A DNA stretch of 64,000 nucleotides. Source: Streptomyces sp. NBC_00459. GTDB lineage: Bacteria; Actinomycetota; Actinomycetes; Streptomycetales; Streptomycetaceae. The notes under the pieces were generated by a model that worked only from the letters and a program-made list of their open reading frames with translations, made no database searches and was not told the origin of the DNA. Below, piece by piece: positions 1 through 6,665 of this stretch (positions within the stretch are counted from its first letter, which is position 1; each line of letters opens with the position of its first letter). Location: contig NZ_CP107903.1 in the NCBI RefSeq assembly GCF_036013955.1, positions 8,060,001 to 8,124,000 of the forward strand, written 5' to 3'. Both the position numbers and the translations under genes were made by a program.

Positions 1-615
1 GCCCGTCCGGTCAACGCCCCGTTCGGCACTCGGTTCGGCGTGGCCGGCTCGATGTGGTCCAGCGGTCATCACACGGGGCTCGACTTCCCTGCCGCGACGG
101 GGACCCCGGCCCACGCCGTCGACGTCGGTCAGGTCATCAGTGCTGTGAGCGGCGGACCGTACGGCAACCACATCGAGATCAGTCACGGTGGCGGGTTGTC
201 CTCGCTGTACGCCCACCTCTCCCGAATCGGAGCATCCGTCGGCCAGGCCGTGACGCGCGGGCAGACGATCGGCGCCGTCGGTGCGACGGGCAACGTCACC
301 GGTCCTCACCTCCACCTGGAGGCGCGGCAGAACGGGCGAGCCATCGACCCCATGCCGTTCCTCTACGACGACGGCGGCTACCTCCCGCCGGGGCTCTCCC
401 TCGTCGCCAACGGCACGGGCAAGCCTGAGCCCGTGTTCACCTCGCAGCAGTGGGACACGCTCCGCGCTGCGCGCACGTCGGCGCAGGCTCCGAACGCCAC
501 AGTCGAGAGTCACACCTACCTCGGTACGGACGAGATCACGGACATCCTTGATCGCCGCATCGTGGTCCGAGAGCAGCAGACTGCGACGGACATCAACTCC
601 GGTCGATACATCTGA
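1..615 (+). CDS. Phage tail (tape-measure-like) protein, C-terminal part with M23 peptidase domain (5' partial)
   Basis: The frame is open from the first base, so the start lies outside the window; the GTG at 40 is internal. Residues 5-120 form a lysostaphin-type M23/LytM metallopeptidase: an APFGTRFG entry, the zinc-binding HHTGLDF motif, YAHLS and the second HLHLE motif. M23 enzymes cut peptidoglycan cross-links. The last 80 residues carry a YLPPGLSLVANGTGKPEPV-type stretch that I know from the C-termini of actinophage tape-measure proteins, where M23 domains help DNA entry through the cell wall. This suggests a prophage tail gene rather than a free endolysin. It ends before two hairpins. 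The prophage assignment is inference supported by the integrase downstream. Confidence 0.8.
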   Translation, partial: ARPVNAPFGTRFGVAGSMWSSGHHTGLDFPAATGTPAHAVDVGQVISAVSGGPYGNHIEISHGGGLSSLYAHLSRIGASVGQAVTRGQTIGAVGATGNVTGPHLHLEARQNGRAIDPMPFLYDDGGYLPPGLSLVANGTGKPEPVFTSQQWDTLRAARTSAQAPNATVESHTYLGTDEITDILDRRIVVREQQTATDINSGRYI

Positions 616-635
616 TCCCTACACCACACGCACGC

Positions 636-700
636 GTGGGCCGGCTCCGACATGGAGTCGGCCCTCCCCACGCCCCGCGGCCGACATGGACGCGGGGCGT
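636..700 (+). terminator. Two tandem hairpins after the phage tail gene
   Basis: Two inverted repeats lie between the tail-like gene and the next small gene. The first pairs GGCCGGCTCC (639-648) with GGAGTCGGCC (654-663) with one mismatch. The second pairs ACGCCCCGC (670-678) with GCGGGGCGT (692-700). The position fits transcription termination, although no U-tract follows. Confidence 0.5.
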
Positions 701-725
701 TCCATTGTTCTTGAGAGGACCGACC

Positions 726-833
726 ATGAACTACATGAAGCCAGCGAAGAGCCAGTGCACTGCCGGGTGTCTGCACTGTGGTGCGCAGCTGACACTGAAC
801 CGCTCCGGGTTCGATAGGGACTCGATCATTTGA
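726..833 (+). pseudogene. Small Cys-rich phage gene truncated by the IS3 element
   Basis: An ATG at 726, preceded by GAGAGGA, opens a reading frame whose native part reads MNYMKPAKSQCTAGCLHCGA and has a CxxxCxxC cluster. The IS3 left end begins at 796, so only about 23 native codons remain. The last 12 codons and the stop at 833 come from the insertion element. The original product is unknown; small Cys-rich proteins are common between phage tail and lysis genes. The gene is broken, and I cannot tell whether a short product is still made. Confidence 0.5.
796..820 (+). repeat. IS3 left terminal inverted repeat
   Basis: It starts TGAACCGCTCCGGGTTCGAT. The reverse complement of 2101-2125 differs at only two positions. 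Confidence 0.88.
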
Positions 834-845
834 GAGGATCGAGTC

Positions 846-1172
846 ATGGCACGCCCTTCCCCTTACCCCCTTGAGCTGCGCAAACGTGCGGTCCGCATGG
901 TCGCCGAGGTGCGGCCCGAGTACGACACCGAGTGGTCCGCGATGAAGGCGGTCGCCGCCAAGCTGGGGATCGGGACGACCGAGACGCTGCGCAAGTGGGT
1001 CCGCCAGGACCAGATCGACAACGGAGCCCGGCCGGGGACCACGACAGAGGAGTCCGCGCAGGTCAAGGCGATGAAGAAGGAAATCGCCGAACTCAGGCGG
1101 GCGAACGAGATCTTGAAGGCGGCGGCGAGTTTCTTCGCGGCCGAGCTCGACCGGCCACACACGCGCTCGTAG
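846..1172 (+). CDS. IS3-family transposase OrfA
   Basis: This 108-residue protein is the DNA-binding half of an IS3 transposase. Residues 5-60 make a helix-turn-helix (ELRKRAVRMVAE ... ETLRKWVRQ). Residues 70-95 form the leucine-zipper-like helix (KEIAELRRANEILKAAASFF) used for multimerisation. The stretch AGT TTC TTC at 1128-1136, shortly before the OrfA stop, is a candidate slippery region for the -1 shift that joins it to OrfB. The start follows GAGAGGA at 831-837. The gene looks intact. Confidence 0.9.
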   Translation: MARPSPYPLELRKRAVRMVAEVRPEYDTEWSAMKAVAAKLGIGTTETLRKWVRQDQIDNGARPGTTTEESAQVKAMKKEIAELRRANEILKAAASFFAAELDRPHTRS

Positions 1173-2098
1173 CGTTCATCGACGAGCACAAGGGCCGCTT
1201 CGGCGGTGTCGAGCCGATCTGCCGCGTGCTCACCCAGCACGGCTGCAAGATCGCCCCTTCCACCTACTACGCCTGCAAGAAACGCCAGTTGGCGCCCTCG
1301 CCGCGGTCCGTGCGGGACGAGGGGCTCAAGGAACAGATCAAGGAGGTCTACGAGGCCAACTACCGTGTCTACGGTGCGAGGAAGGTCTGGCGCCAGCTGA
1401 ACCGCCAGGGCCAGAAAGTGGCCCGCTGCACGGTCGAGCGTCTGATGCGCGAGATCGGCATCGCCGGCGCCGTCCGCGGCAAGAAGGTCATCACGACCAT
1501 GCCGGACCCGGCGGCGGCCAGGGCCCCGGACCTGCTCGACCGCGAGTTCGTCGCACCGGCGCCGAACCGGACCTGGGTCGCCGACTTCACACACGTCGCC
1601 GCCTGGGCGGGCGTCGTCTATGTCGCCTTTATCGTGGACACCTTCTCCCGCCGCATCGTCGGCTGGTCCGCATCGCTGTCGAAACAGACCCAACTCGTCC
1701 TGGACGCCCTGGACATGGGCCTGTGGCAGCGCGACCGAGACGGTCGTCCACCCATCCCCGGCGAGTTGGTGCACCACTCCGATGCCGGGTCGCAATACAC
1801 ATCATTTCGCCTCGCCGAACACCTGGACTCGGTCCGGATCGCGGCCTCGATCGGGTCGGTTGGCGACGCTTACGACAACGCGCTCATGGAGTCGACGATC
1901 GGCCTGTTCAAGACCGAGGTCATAAAGCCGCAGCGGCCGTGGAAGACGCTGTCGCACGTCGAGCTCGCCACTGCCGAGTGGGTCGACTGGTACAACCACC
2001 GCCGACTCCACGGTGAGATCGGGCACATCCCACCCGTCGAATACGAAGCCAACTTCTACCGAGCAACCACGAATCTCCAGGTCACAGCCAACATCTGA
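1130..2098 (+). CDS. IS3-family transposase OrfB (DDE integrase core), made by -1 frameshift
   Basis: The frame lies -1 relative to OrfA and has no good start of its own, so it is probably made as an OrfAB fusion; the left limit given is approximate. Shared domain content starts near 1160 (ALVAFIDEHKGRFG). An HTH_21 region (YRVYGARKVWRQL) is followed by the retroviral-type integrase core. The acidic triad is visible as D in WVADFTH, D in HHSDAGSQY and E in ALMESTIGLFKTE. It ends in the usual WYNHRRLHGEIG motif. It catalyses cut-and-paste of the element, and no damage is visible. Confidence 0.88.
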   Translation, partial: FLRGRARPATHALVAFIDEHKGRFGGVEPICRVLTQHGCKIAPSTYYACKKRQLAPSPRSVRDEGLKEQIKEVYEANYRVYGARKVWRQLNRQGQKVARCTVERLMREIGIAGAVRGKKVITTMPDPAAARAPDLLDREFVAPAPNRTWVADFTHVAAWAGVVYVAFIVDTFSRRIVGWSASLSKQTQLVLDALDMGLWQRDRDGRPPIPGELVHHSDAGSQYTSFRLAEHLDSVRIAASIGSVGDAYDNALMESTIGLFKTEVIKPQRPWKTLSHVELATAEWVDWYNHRRLHGEIGHIPPVEYEANFYRATTNLQVTANI

Positions 2099-2100
2099 GA

Positions 2101-2125
2101 TCTCTATCGAACCCGGAACGGTTCA
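2101..2125 (-). repeat. IS3 right terminal inverted repeat
   Basis: On the minus strand it starts TGAACCGTTCCGGGTTCGAT, which mirrors 796-820. Confidence 0.88.
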
Positions 2126-2704
2126 AAGGCCACTGCCCCGTTACCGCACCCGGGCGGTGAGTCTGCGTGAACACGTCCTGGCCGCCGGACACGACGGGGC
2201 CGTGGCGGTGACCTGGCGCAAGGGCTCCAAAGCCGCCATGGCCTCCCGTTTCGTGTTCTTACGGGTGCGGCTGGCGGGCCGGCGGCCGAAGCCTGCCGCG
2301 GACGGTGTCATCGGGCTCGTCCATCTGATCGCCCAGTGGCCCCAGGACGAGACGGAGCCGGTGAAGTACTGGATCTCGAACCTGCCCGCCGACATCCCCG
2401 CCCGCGATCTGGTGAGGCTGGCGAAGGCCCGCTGGCGCATCGAGCACGACTACCGGGAGTTGAAAACCAGCCTCGGACTGGATCACTTCGAAGGACGCTC
2501 GTTCGCCGGCTGGCACCGGCACGTCACCCTGGTCACCGCCGCCCATCTCTTCCTGACCGAACAACGGACCTGCCCAAAAGCCCCTGCCAGGGCCTGACCC
2601 TCTACCAGGCCCTGGACCTGCTCCAACACCTCCTGGCCACCTGGACCGGCATGTGCCCCACCTGCAGACAGCCCACCCCATGGCAGCACTACGACACGAC
2701 CTAA
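2126..2704 (+). pseudogene. IS701-type transposase, 3' remnant with frameshift
   Basis: The remnant begins abruptly at the IS3 right end, so the catalytic N-terminal half is gone. What remains is the family C-terminus: KARWRIEHDYRELK followed by LGLDHFEGRSFAGWHRH. The frame breaks around 2570-2590, where it runs into a stop at 2597. The normal ending (LTLYQALDLLQHLLATWTG with a CxxC) continues in the frame closing at 2704. Deletion plus frameshift mean it cannot act as a transposase. It includes one rare TTA codon near 2258. Confidence 0.82.
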
Positions 2705-2713
2705 CAAAGCCCT

Positions 2714-2736
2714 ACTAGGGCCTGTCCGCCCGATCA
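2714..2736 (+). repeat. IS5 left end plus CTAG target
   Basis: Twenty of 23 positions match the reverse complement of 6491-6513. The CTAG at 2715-2718 is the presumed target duplication. Confidence 0.78.
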
Positions 2737-2770
2737 TGTGACTGTCTGACTGTCTGACTGTTGGCTCGTT

Positions 2771-3594
2771 GTGTCAGGCATGGGGCGGGGTGACTTGACG
2801 GATGCCGAGTGGGAACGGCTGCGGCCGTTCCTGCCGGTCAGCAACGGGCGTTGTGGCCGGTGGCGGGATCATCGGCAGGTGATCGACGGGATCCTGCACC
2901 GAGTTCGGACCGGAGTGCAGTGGCGGGATCTTCCAGAGCGGTTCGGCCCCTGGAAGACCGTCTACGAACGGCATCGGCTGTGGTCGGCCGACGGCACGTG
3001 GGAGCGTCTGCTGCAGGAGGTCCAGGCCGCCGCGGATGCCACAGGCGGGATCGACTGGGACATCTCGGTCGACTCCACCGTCGTGCGGGCTCACCAGCAC
3101 GCGGCCGGTGCCCGCATCGATCCGCCGCCGGCCCCCGCGTCAAAGGGGGCCGAAGAAGGCGAACATCAGCCCGAAACACCGTGGCAGAGCCTCCTCGCCC
3201 GCCTGGTGGAGGTGGTGCAGGAGGTGAGGGCCTGGGCCGCTCGCGGGGCGGGTTCACCAGCAAACTCCACCTGAGCGCCGATGGCCGCTGCCGTCCGCTG
3301 TCCCTGGTCGTCACCGCAGGGCAGCGGGCGGACTGCACCCAGTTCCAGACGGTGCTGGCGAAGATCCGCGTTCCGCGGGTCGGTCCGGGCCGGCCCCGCA
3401 CGAAGCCCGACAGCATCGCGGCGGACAAGGGATACAGCAACGGCCCCTGCCGTGAGTACCTGCGGCGCCGGGGCATCCGCCACGCGATCCCGGAGAAGAC
3501 CGACAGCCAGGCCGCCCGCCTGCGCAAAGGCTCGCGCGGCGGACGGCCACCGGGTTTCGACGAAGCGCGGTACAAGAAGCGCAACACCGTCGAG
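2771..3594 (+). pseudogene. IS5-family transposase, 5' part (orfA plus start of orfB), interrupted
   Basis: The first frame (2771-3274) has the family N-terminus (LTDAEWERLRPFL, VQWRDLPERFGPW) and the first catalytic Asp in ISVDSTVVRAHQHA. Around 3225-3235 the coding content moves to the -1 frame (GRSRGGFTSKLHLSADG) and continues through the second Asp in ADKGYSN. A -1 shift here is normal for IS5 elements of the IS427 type. The gene stops at KKRNTVE (3592-3594), where a serine-recombinase element begins. The rest of the protein starts again at 6097. Confidence 0.82.
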
Positions 3595-3597
3595 ATG

Positions 3598-3612
3598 AGC
3601 AAGCCGCAGTGC
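3598..3612 (+). repeat. Recombinase element end repeat (left)
   Basis: AGCAAGCCGCAGTGC is inverted relative to 6078-6092 and begins five bases inside the GA core. It is probably a recombinase recognition arm. Confidence 0.75.
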
Positions 3613-3614
3613 TG

Positions 3615-5816
3615 TCATACCTGCGGTTCGTCGTCATCGCCTTGGGTTCCTTCCTTGTTCTGGATTATCGTCATCCGCTGGTGGTACAGCCAGGGTTGGC
3701 GAGCTCCGTGGCCCCGTGGCAGTTCATGCAGGCGGCGGAGGCGTTCAACTTCGGTGCGGTCGGCGTGGATCACCCAGGACCGGCGCCGGTCGTCCTGCTG
3801 ATGGGCGGTGACCCAGCCCTTCTTGATCCAGCCGAAGAGCGTGACGCGGGGCATGCCGATCTCGCGGGCGAGATCGCTGGGCCACCAGTCGTCGGGGCCG
3901 AGGGGCCGGGCGTTTCGGCGGAGGGTCTGTTCCTGCCGGCTGATACAGCCCAGTTCGCGCAGTAGTTCGCGGACGCCTTGAGCGCCGAAGTGCTCGCGGC
4001 GTTTGGGCGGGCGGAAGCCTTCGGCGTTCAGGATTGTCGCGATGACGGGGGCGGCCTGTCCGGCGGCGGCCAGCTCCCGGGCCCGGGCGGCGAGTTGGGG
4101 GAAGTAGCTGAGTTGGTCCAGGCGGCCGACTGGGCGGACGGTCGCGCCGTCGGTGCGGTGGCCTCCGGCCCAGGTGATCTGGACGGTGACGCGTTCGCTG
4201 TCGTCGACCACGCTCACGCGGACGTTCTCGATCAGGTGCCGCATCAGCTGTTTGCGGTCCGTGTCCGTGGTGGTGGGCGCCCGCCACACCGCCGGGAGGT
4301 CGCCGGCCAGGGCACGGATCTGCTCGCGCTCGGCTGCCGTGAGGAAGCGGGGCCGGGCCGCGGCGAAGCGGTCGTACTCCTCGCCGAGTTGCTGCCGCTC
4401 GGTCAGCGTGGACTCCCAGTTACGCTCGAGTTCGCGGACGACCAGGCGGTTTTCGGGTTCGGCGAGCTGGTACTGACGCCGGGCCCGGTCGATGGCATAG
4501 TCCGCGCGTTCCAGGCGCTGACGCCAGATCCGGTCCACTTCCTGGCGCCGGTGCTGGGCCTGCTCGGCCGCGGCCAGCGACACTTCCAGAGCGGCCGGTG
4601 CCATCGCGGCCAGCAGCAGAACGGTGACATAGCGGTCGAGACAGGCACCGGCCAACTGCTGGCACAACTCGCCTCCGTAGTCGGCCTTGACGCGGCTGCA
4701 CTCGTACTTCGGCCATAGCTTGCCGCCCTGGCCGCGTTGGTAGTGGACGGTCATGCGGGTTCCGCAGCGGCCGCAGTAGATCAGCCCGGCCAGCAGCGCC
4801 GGCCCGTCGCGCAGGGCACCCATGCTCAGTGAGCGGGTCCGGTTCGCCTCGATCCGGGCCAGGTTGCGTTCGTACTGTTCAATGCCGATATAGGCGGGCA
4901 GAACTGCGGGCAGGTACACCAGCCAGTCCTCGCGCGGCTTGCGGACCCGGCCGGTGCTCGGGCGGCCCGGCACCCGGCGGCGGGGGTCGGTGCGGCTGCG
5001 GCCATAGACATAGATCCCCGCATAGGCCGGATGCCGGAGCATGTTCTGGATCACGATCCGGCTGGGCCGTCGCCACACCAGCAGCCCCTTCTCCGGCCCT
5101 TCGCGGGTGCGGATGCCCATCTGGATGCCGTGATCGACCAGGAACCGCAGCACCCCGTTGATGAGACCGAGTTCGTCGAACAGGTCGAAGACCAGGCGGA
5201 CCACGGTCTGCACCTGCTCGTCCGGGTCCTTGACGACCTGGCCGTCCGCGAGCCGGAGATAGCCCACCGGCAGGGGCACCGCTAGCTCGCCGCGACGGGC
5301 CTTGCCGATCCGTCCGTTCCACATCCGCTGCTTGATCAGATGCAGTTCGGCCTCGCTGATCGTGCCCTTGAGTCCGAGCAGCAGGCGGTCGTTGTGTCCG
5401 GCCGGGTCATAGACCCCGTCCGGGTCGGCGAGCAGGGCTCCGGCCAGGGCGCACAGTTCCAGCAGCTGGTGCCATTCACGGCCGCTTCGTGCCAGCCGGG
5501 ACATCTCCACGCCGAGGACCAGGCCCACGTGGTCCAGGCCGACCTCGGAGACCAGCCGCTGAAAGCCGGGCCTGTCCACCAGACCGGACGCCGAATGGCC
5601 AAGGTCCTCGTCGATCACCAGGACCCGGGACGGCGCCCACCCCAAGTCGACCGCACGCTGGGTGAGTCCGTACTGCAGCCGGGTCGACTCCGCGTGGTCG
5701 AGGACCTGCTGCGGAGTCGACTGACGGACATAGACGACCGCGAGACGGTCGAGATGCCGGGGCTGGATCTTGCCCTCAAGCCGTTCCCACGGAGCTCTCA
5801 CCACCACAGGACTCAC
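3615..5816 (-). CDS. Large serine recombinase (transposon recombinase) with C-terminal HTH
   Basis: A 733-residue recombinase that probably moves the surrounding element. Residues 25-170 form the resolvase catalytic domain: the nucleophile Ser is in VYVRQSTPQQV, followed by GVEMSRLARSGREW. A Recombinase domain (about 180-300) and a zinc-ribbon region (CGRCGTR ... YECSR with later Cys) follow. A coiled-coil-like stretch covers about 420-500. Unusually, the C-terminus has a MerR/excisionase-type helix-turn-helix (DLAREIGMPRVTLFGWIKKG, about 645-665). The ATG overlaps the stop of a small upstream frame in ATGA. The stop lies only 3 bp from the end repeat. No damage is visible. Confidence 0.9.
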   Translation of the reverse strand: MSPVVVRAPWERLEGKIQPRHLDRLAVVYVRQSTPQQVLDHAESTRLQYGLTQRAVDLGWAPSRVLVIDEDLGHSASGLVDRPGFQRLVSEVGLDHVGLVLGVEMSRLARSGREWHQLLELCALAGALLADPDGVYDPAGHNDRLLLGLKGTISEAELHLIKQRMWNGRIGKARRGELAVPLPVGYLRLADGQVVKDPDEQVQTVVRLVFDLFDELGLINGVLRFLVDHGIQMGIRTREGPEKGLLVWRRPSRIVIQNMLRHPAYAGIYVYGRSRTDPRRRVPGRPSTGRVRKPREDWLVYLPAVLPAYIGIEQYERNLARIEANRTRSLSMGALRDGPALLAGLIYCGRCGTRMTVHYQRGQGGKLWPKYECSRVKADYGGELCQQLAGACLDRYVTVLLLAAMAPAALEVSLAAAEQAQHRRQEVDRIWRQRLERADYAIDRARRQYQLAEPENRLVVRELERNWESTLTERQQLGEEYDRFAAARPRFLTAAEREQIRALAGDLPAVWRAPTTTDTDRKQLMRHLIENVRVSVVDDSERVTVQITWAGGHRTDGATVRPVGRLDQLSYFPQLAARARELAAAGQAAPVIATILNAEGFRPPKRREHFGAQGVRELLRELGCISRQEQTLRRNARPLGPDDWWPSDLAREIGMPRVTLFGWIKKGWVTAHQQDDRRRSWVIHADRTEVERLRRLHELPRGHGARQPWLYHQRMTIIQNKEGTQGDDDEPQV

Positions 5817-6049
5817 CCCCGCCCCGTCCGGCCTCGACCACCATCCGTGTCGTCAGCTCGGCCAGCAGACACACCACCAGCTGACGGCTCAGTTCCGGAA
5901 CGCTCTCCCACCGCGGCATCTGGGGAGCTCAGCGACGACATCCTCGGACACTCCGACCCACCACCCTCGCCACCACCGACCTGTCGCTCCCGCAACCGCT
6001 GAACAACAACAGCGGCACGAAGCAGGGCGTCCACCTCTATGACAGGCAC
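5813..6049 (-). CDS. Possible small gene translationally coupled to the recombinase
   Basis: This 78-codon frame starts with ATG at 6049 and stops in an ATGA overlap with the recombinase start, the arrangement expected for translational coupling. The first 20 residues (VIEVDALLRAAVVVQRLRER) look helical. The remainder is low-complexity Gly/Ser/Arg with no recognisable domain. If real, it could be an accessory or directionality factor; that is inference only. It may also be a chance frame in GC-rich DNA. Confidence 0.35.
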   Translation of the reverse strand: MPVIEVDALLRAAVVVQRLRERQVGGGEGGGSECPRMSSLSSPDAAVGERSGTEPSAGGVSAGRADDTDGGRGRTGRG

Positions 6050-6077
6050 ATTCCCCGCCTCAGAGTCGTCTATGTGT

Positions 6078-6092
6078 GCATTACGGCTTGCT
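6078..6092 (-). repeat. Recombinase element end repeat (right)
   Basis: On the minus strand it reads AGCAAGCCGTAATGC, 13 of 15 identical to 3598-3612. Confidence 0.75.
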
Positions 6093-6096
6093 CCTT

Positions 6097-6217
6097 GAAC
6101 GGACGATCAACAGGCTGAAGCAGTCCCGGGCCGTGGCCACCCGTTATGACAAGCGCGGCTATGTCTTCCTCGGCACCGCAACCACCGCAGCTCTGCTGAT
6201 CTGGCTTCGGAGTTGAG
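6097..6217 (+). pseudogene. IS5-family transposase, 3' part separated from its 5' part
   Basis: Reading from GAA at 6097 gives ERTINRLKQSRAVATRYDKR and ends in TAALLIWLRS before the stop. This is the normal C-terminus of the transposase interrupted at 3594, including the catalytic Glu of the DDE triad in NTVE-R. Nothing except the inserted element separates the two parts, so the gene was intact when hit. Confidence 0.85.
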
Positions 6218-6225
6218 TCCCGGCC

Positions 6226-6447
6226 TCACAAAGCGATCGGCCGATATGCCAGGGCCTGATCGACCACCTCATTAGCCGAAAGGTCCCGCTCCGGCGGCCA
6301 GAAGATCAAGCCACTGACGTGCCCAGACGGGCAAGCCAGGGTTCTGTCGAGCCTGTCCAGCCAACCGGCCACCTCGTCATCGGAGGCGCAGCCCGCATCC
6401 ATGACGCGCTGCACCAGCGCGACTGCCTCCGCGCGGCTCATCTCCAC
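6226..6447 (-). CDS. Immunity-like small protein (e9imm-type annotation), passenger in the IS5 element
   Basis: A 73-residue acidic protein (MSRAEAVALVQRVMDAGCAS ... GWLDRLDRTLACPSGH ... VVDQALAYRPIAL). Streptomycete proteins of this type are often annotated e9imm peptide, after colicin-immunity-like proteins that bind nuclease toxins. The GTG at 6447 and the ATG at 6441 are both possible starts, and the Shine-Dalgarno sequence is weak. It runs opposite to the transposase and lies inside the element ends. No partner toxin is visible nearby. The name rests on family memory; the real role is unknown. Confidence 0.6.
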   Translation of the reverse strand: MEMSRAEAVALVQRVMDAGCASDDEVAGWLDRLDRTLACPSGHVSGLIFWPPERDLSANEVVDQALAYRPIAL

Positions 6448-6490
6448 TGCACTCACCAGGCCCTTCCACAACAGCCACCGTAGTGGTCAG

Positions 6491-6513
6491 TGATCGCCCG
6501 GACAGGTCCTAGT
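6491..6513 (-). repeat. IS5 right end plus CTAG shared with the IS701 element
   Basis: This is the mirror of 2714-2736. The CTAG at 6509-6512 also serves as the left target copy of the IS701 element that follows. Confidence 0.78.
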
Positions 6514-6631
6514 ACTCCAGCAGTACTTCGTGGCTTGACCTGGGGAAACGTCGAGCGGTGGGAGTGTAGCGGGCGGGAAGTCGTCACGGACGGCTTCTGC
6601 CCGCACGCCCCTCGAAGGAGTGCCCCCGACG
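6513..6631 (+). repeat. IS701 long terminal inverted repeat, left
   Basis: It begins TACTCCAGCAGTACTTCGTG. Base by base it equals the reverse complement of 7961-8079, and identity stops sharply at 6632. Confidence 0.9.
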
Positions 6632-6665
6632 GCAAGGTCGCCCCGGGCCTGGGAAGCCTCGGGTC

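Larger units (their letters stand above)
796..2125 (+). mobile_element. IS3-family insertion sequence, complete, no target duplication
   Basis: The ends are imperfect 25-bp inverted repeats (796-820 and 2101-2125) that match at 23 of 25 positions and begin TG / end CA, as IS3 ends do. Inside are overlapping orfA and orfB. The flanks are CAC on the left and AAG on the right, so the usual 3-4 bp duplication is missing. The left flank is phage DNA and the right flank is a transposase remnant, which suggests a deletion or recombination next to the element after it inserted. Confidence 0.88.
3594..6098 (-). mobile_element. Serine-recombinase transposable element inserted in the IS5 transposase
   Basis: Removing this 2.5-kb segment rejoins the IS5 transposase frame exactly: NTVE before it and ERTINRLKQ after it share one GAG/GAA Glu codon. 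A GA dinucleotide is present at both junctions (3592-3593, 6097-6098), as expected for the 2-bp crossover core of a large serine recombinase. The ends carry an inverted pair, AGCAAGCCGCAGTGC (3598-3612) against AGCAAGCCGTAATGC read on the minus strand (6078-6092), matching at 13 of 15 positions. Its contents are one 733-residue recombinase and perhaps one small overlapping gene. Confidence 0.85.
2719..6508 (+). mobile_element. IS5-family element carrying a passenger gene, split by a serine-recombinase element
   Basis: Inverted ends run GGGCCTGTCCGCCCGATCA (from 2718/2719 inward) and, on the minus strand, GGACCTGTCCGGGCGATCA (from 6508 inward). They match at 20 of 23 positions when the flanking ACTA is included. 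CTAG lies at both outer edges (2715-2718, 6509-6512), which fits the YTAR target known for part of this family. The transposase reads in two pieces (2771-3594 and 6097-6217) around an inserted 2.5-kb element. The region 6226-6447, still inside the ends, encodes an immunity-like protein. Without the insertion the element would be about 1.3 kb. Confidence 0.8.
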
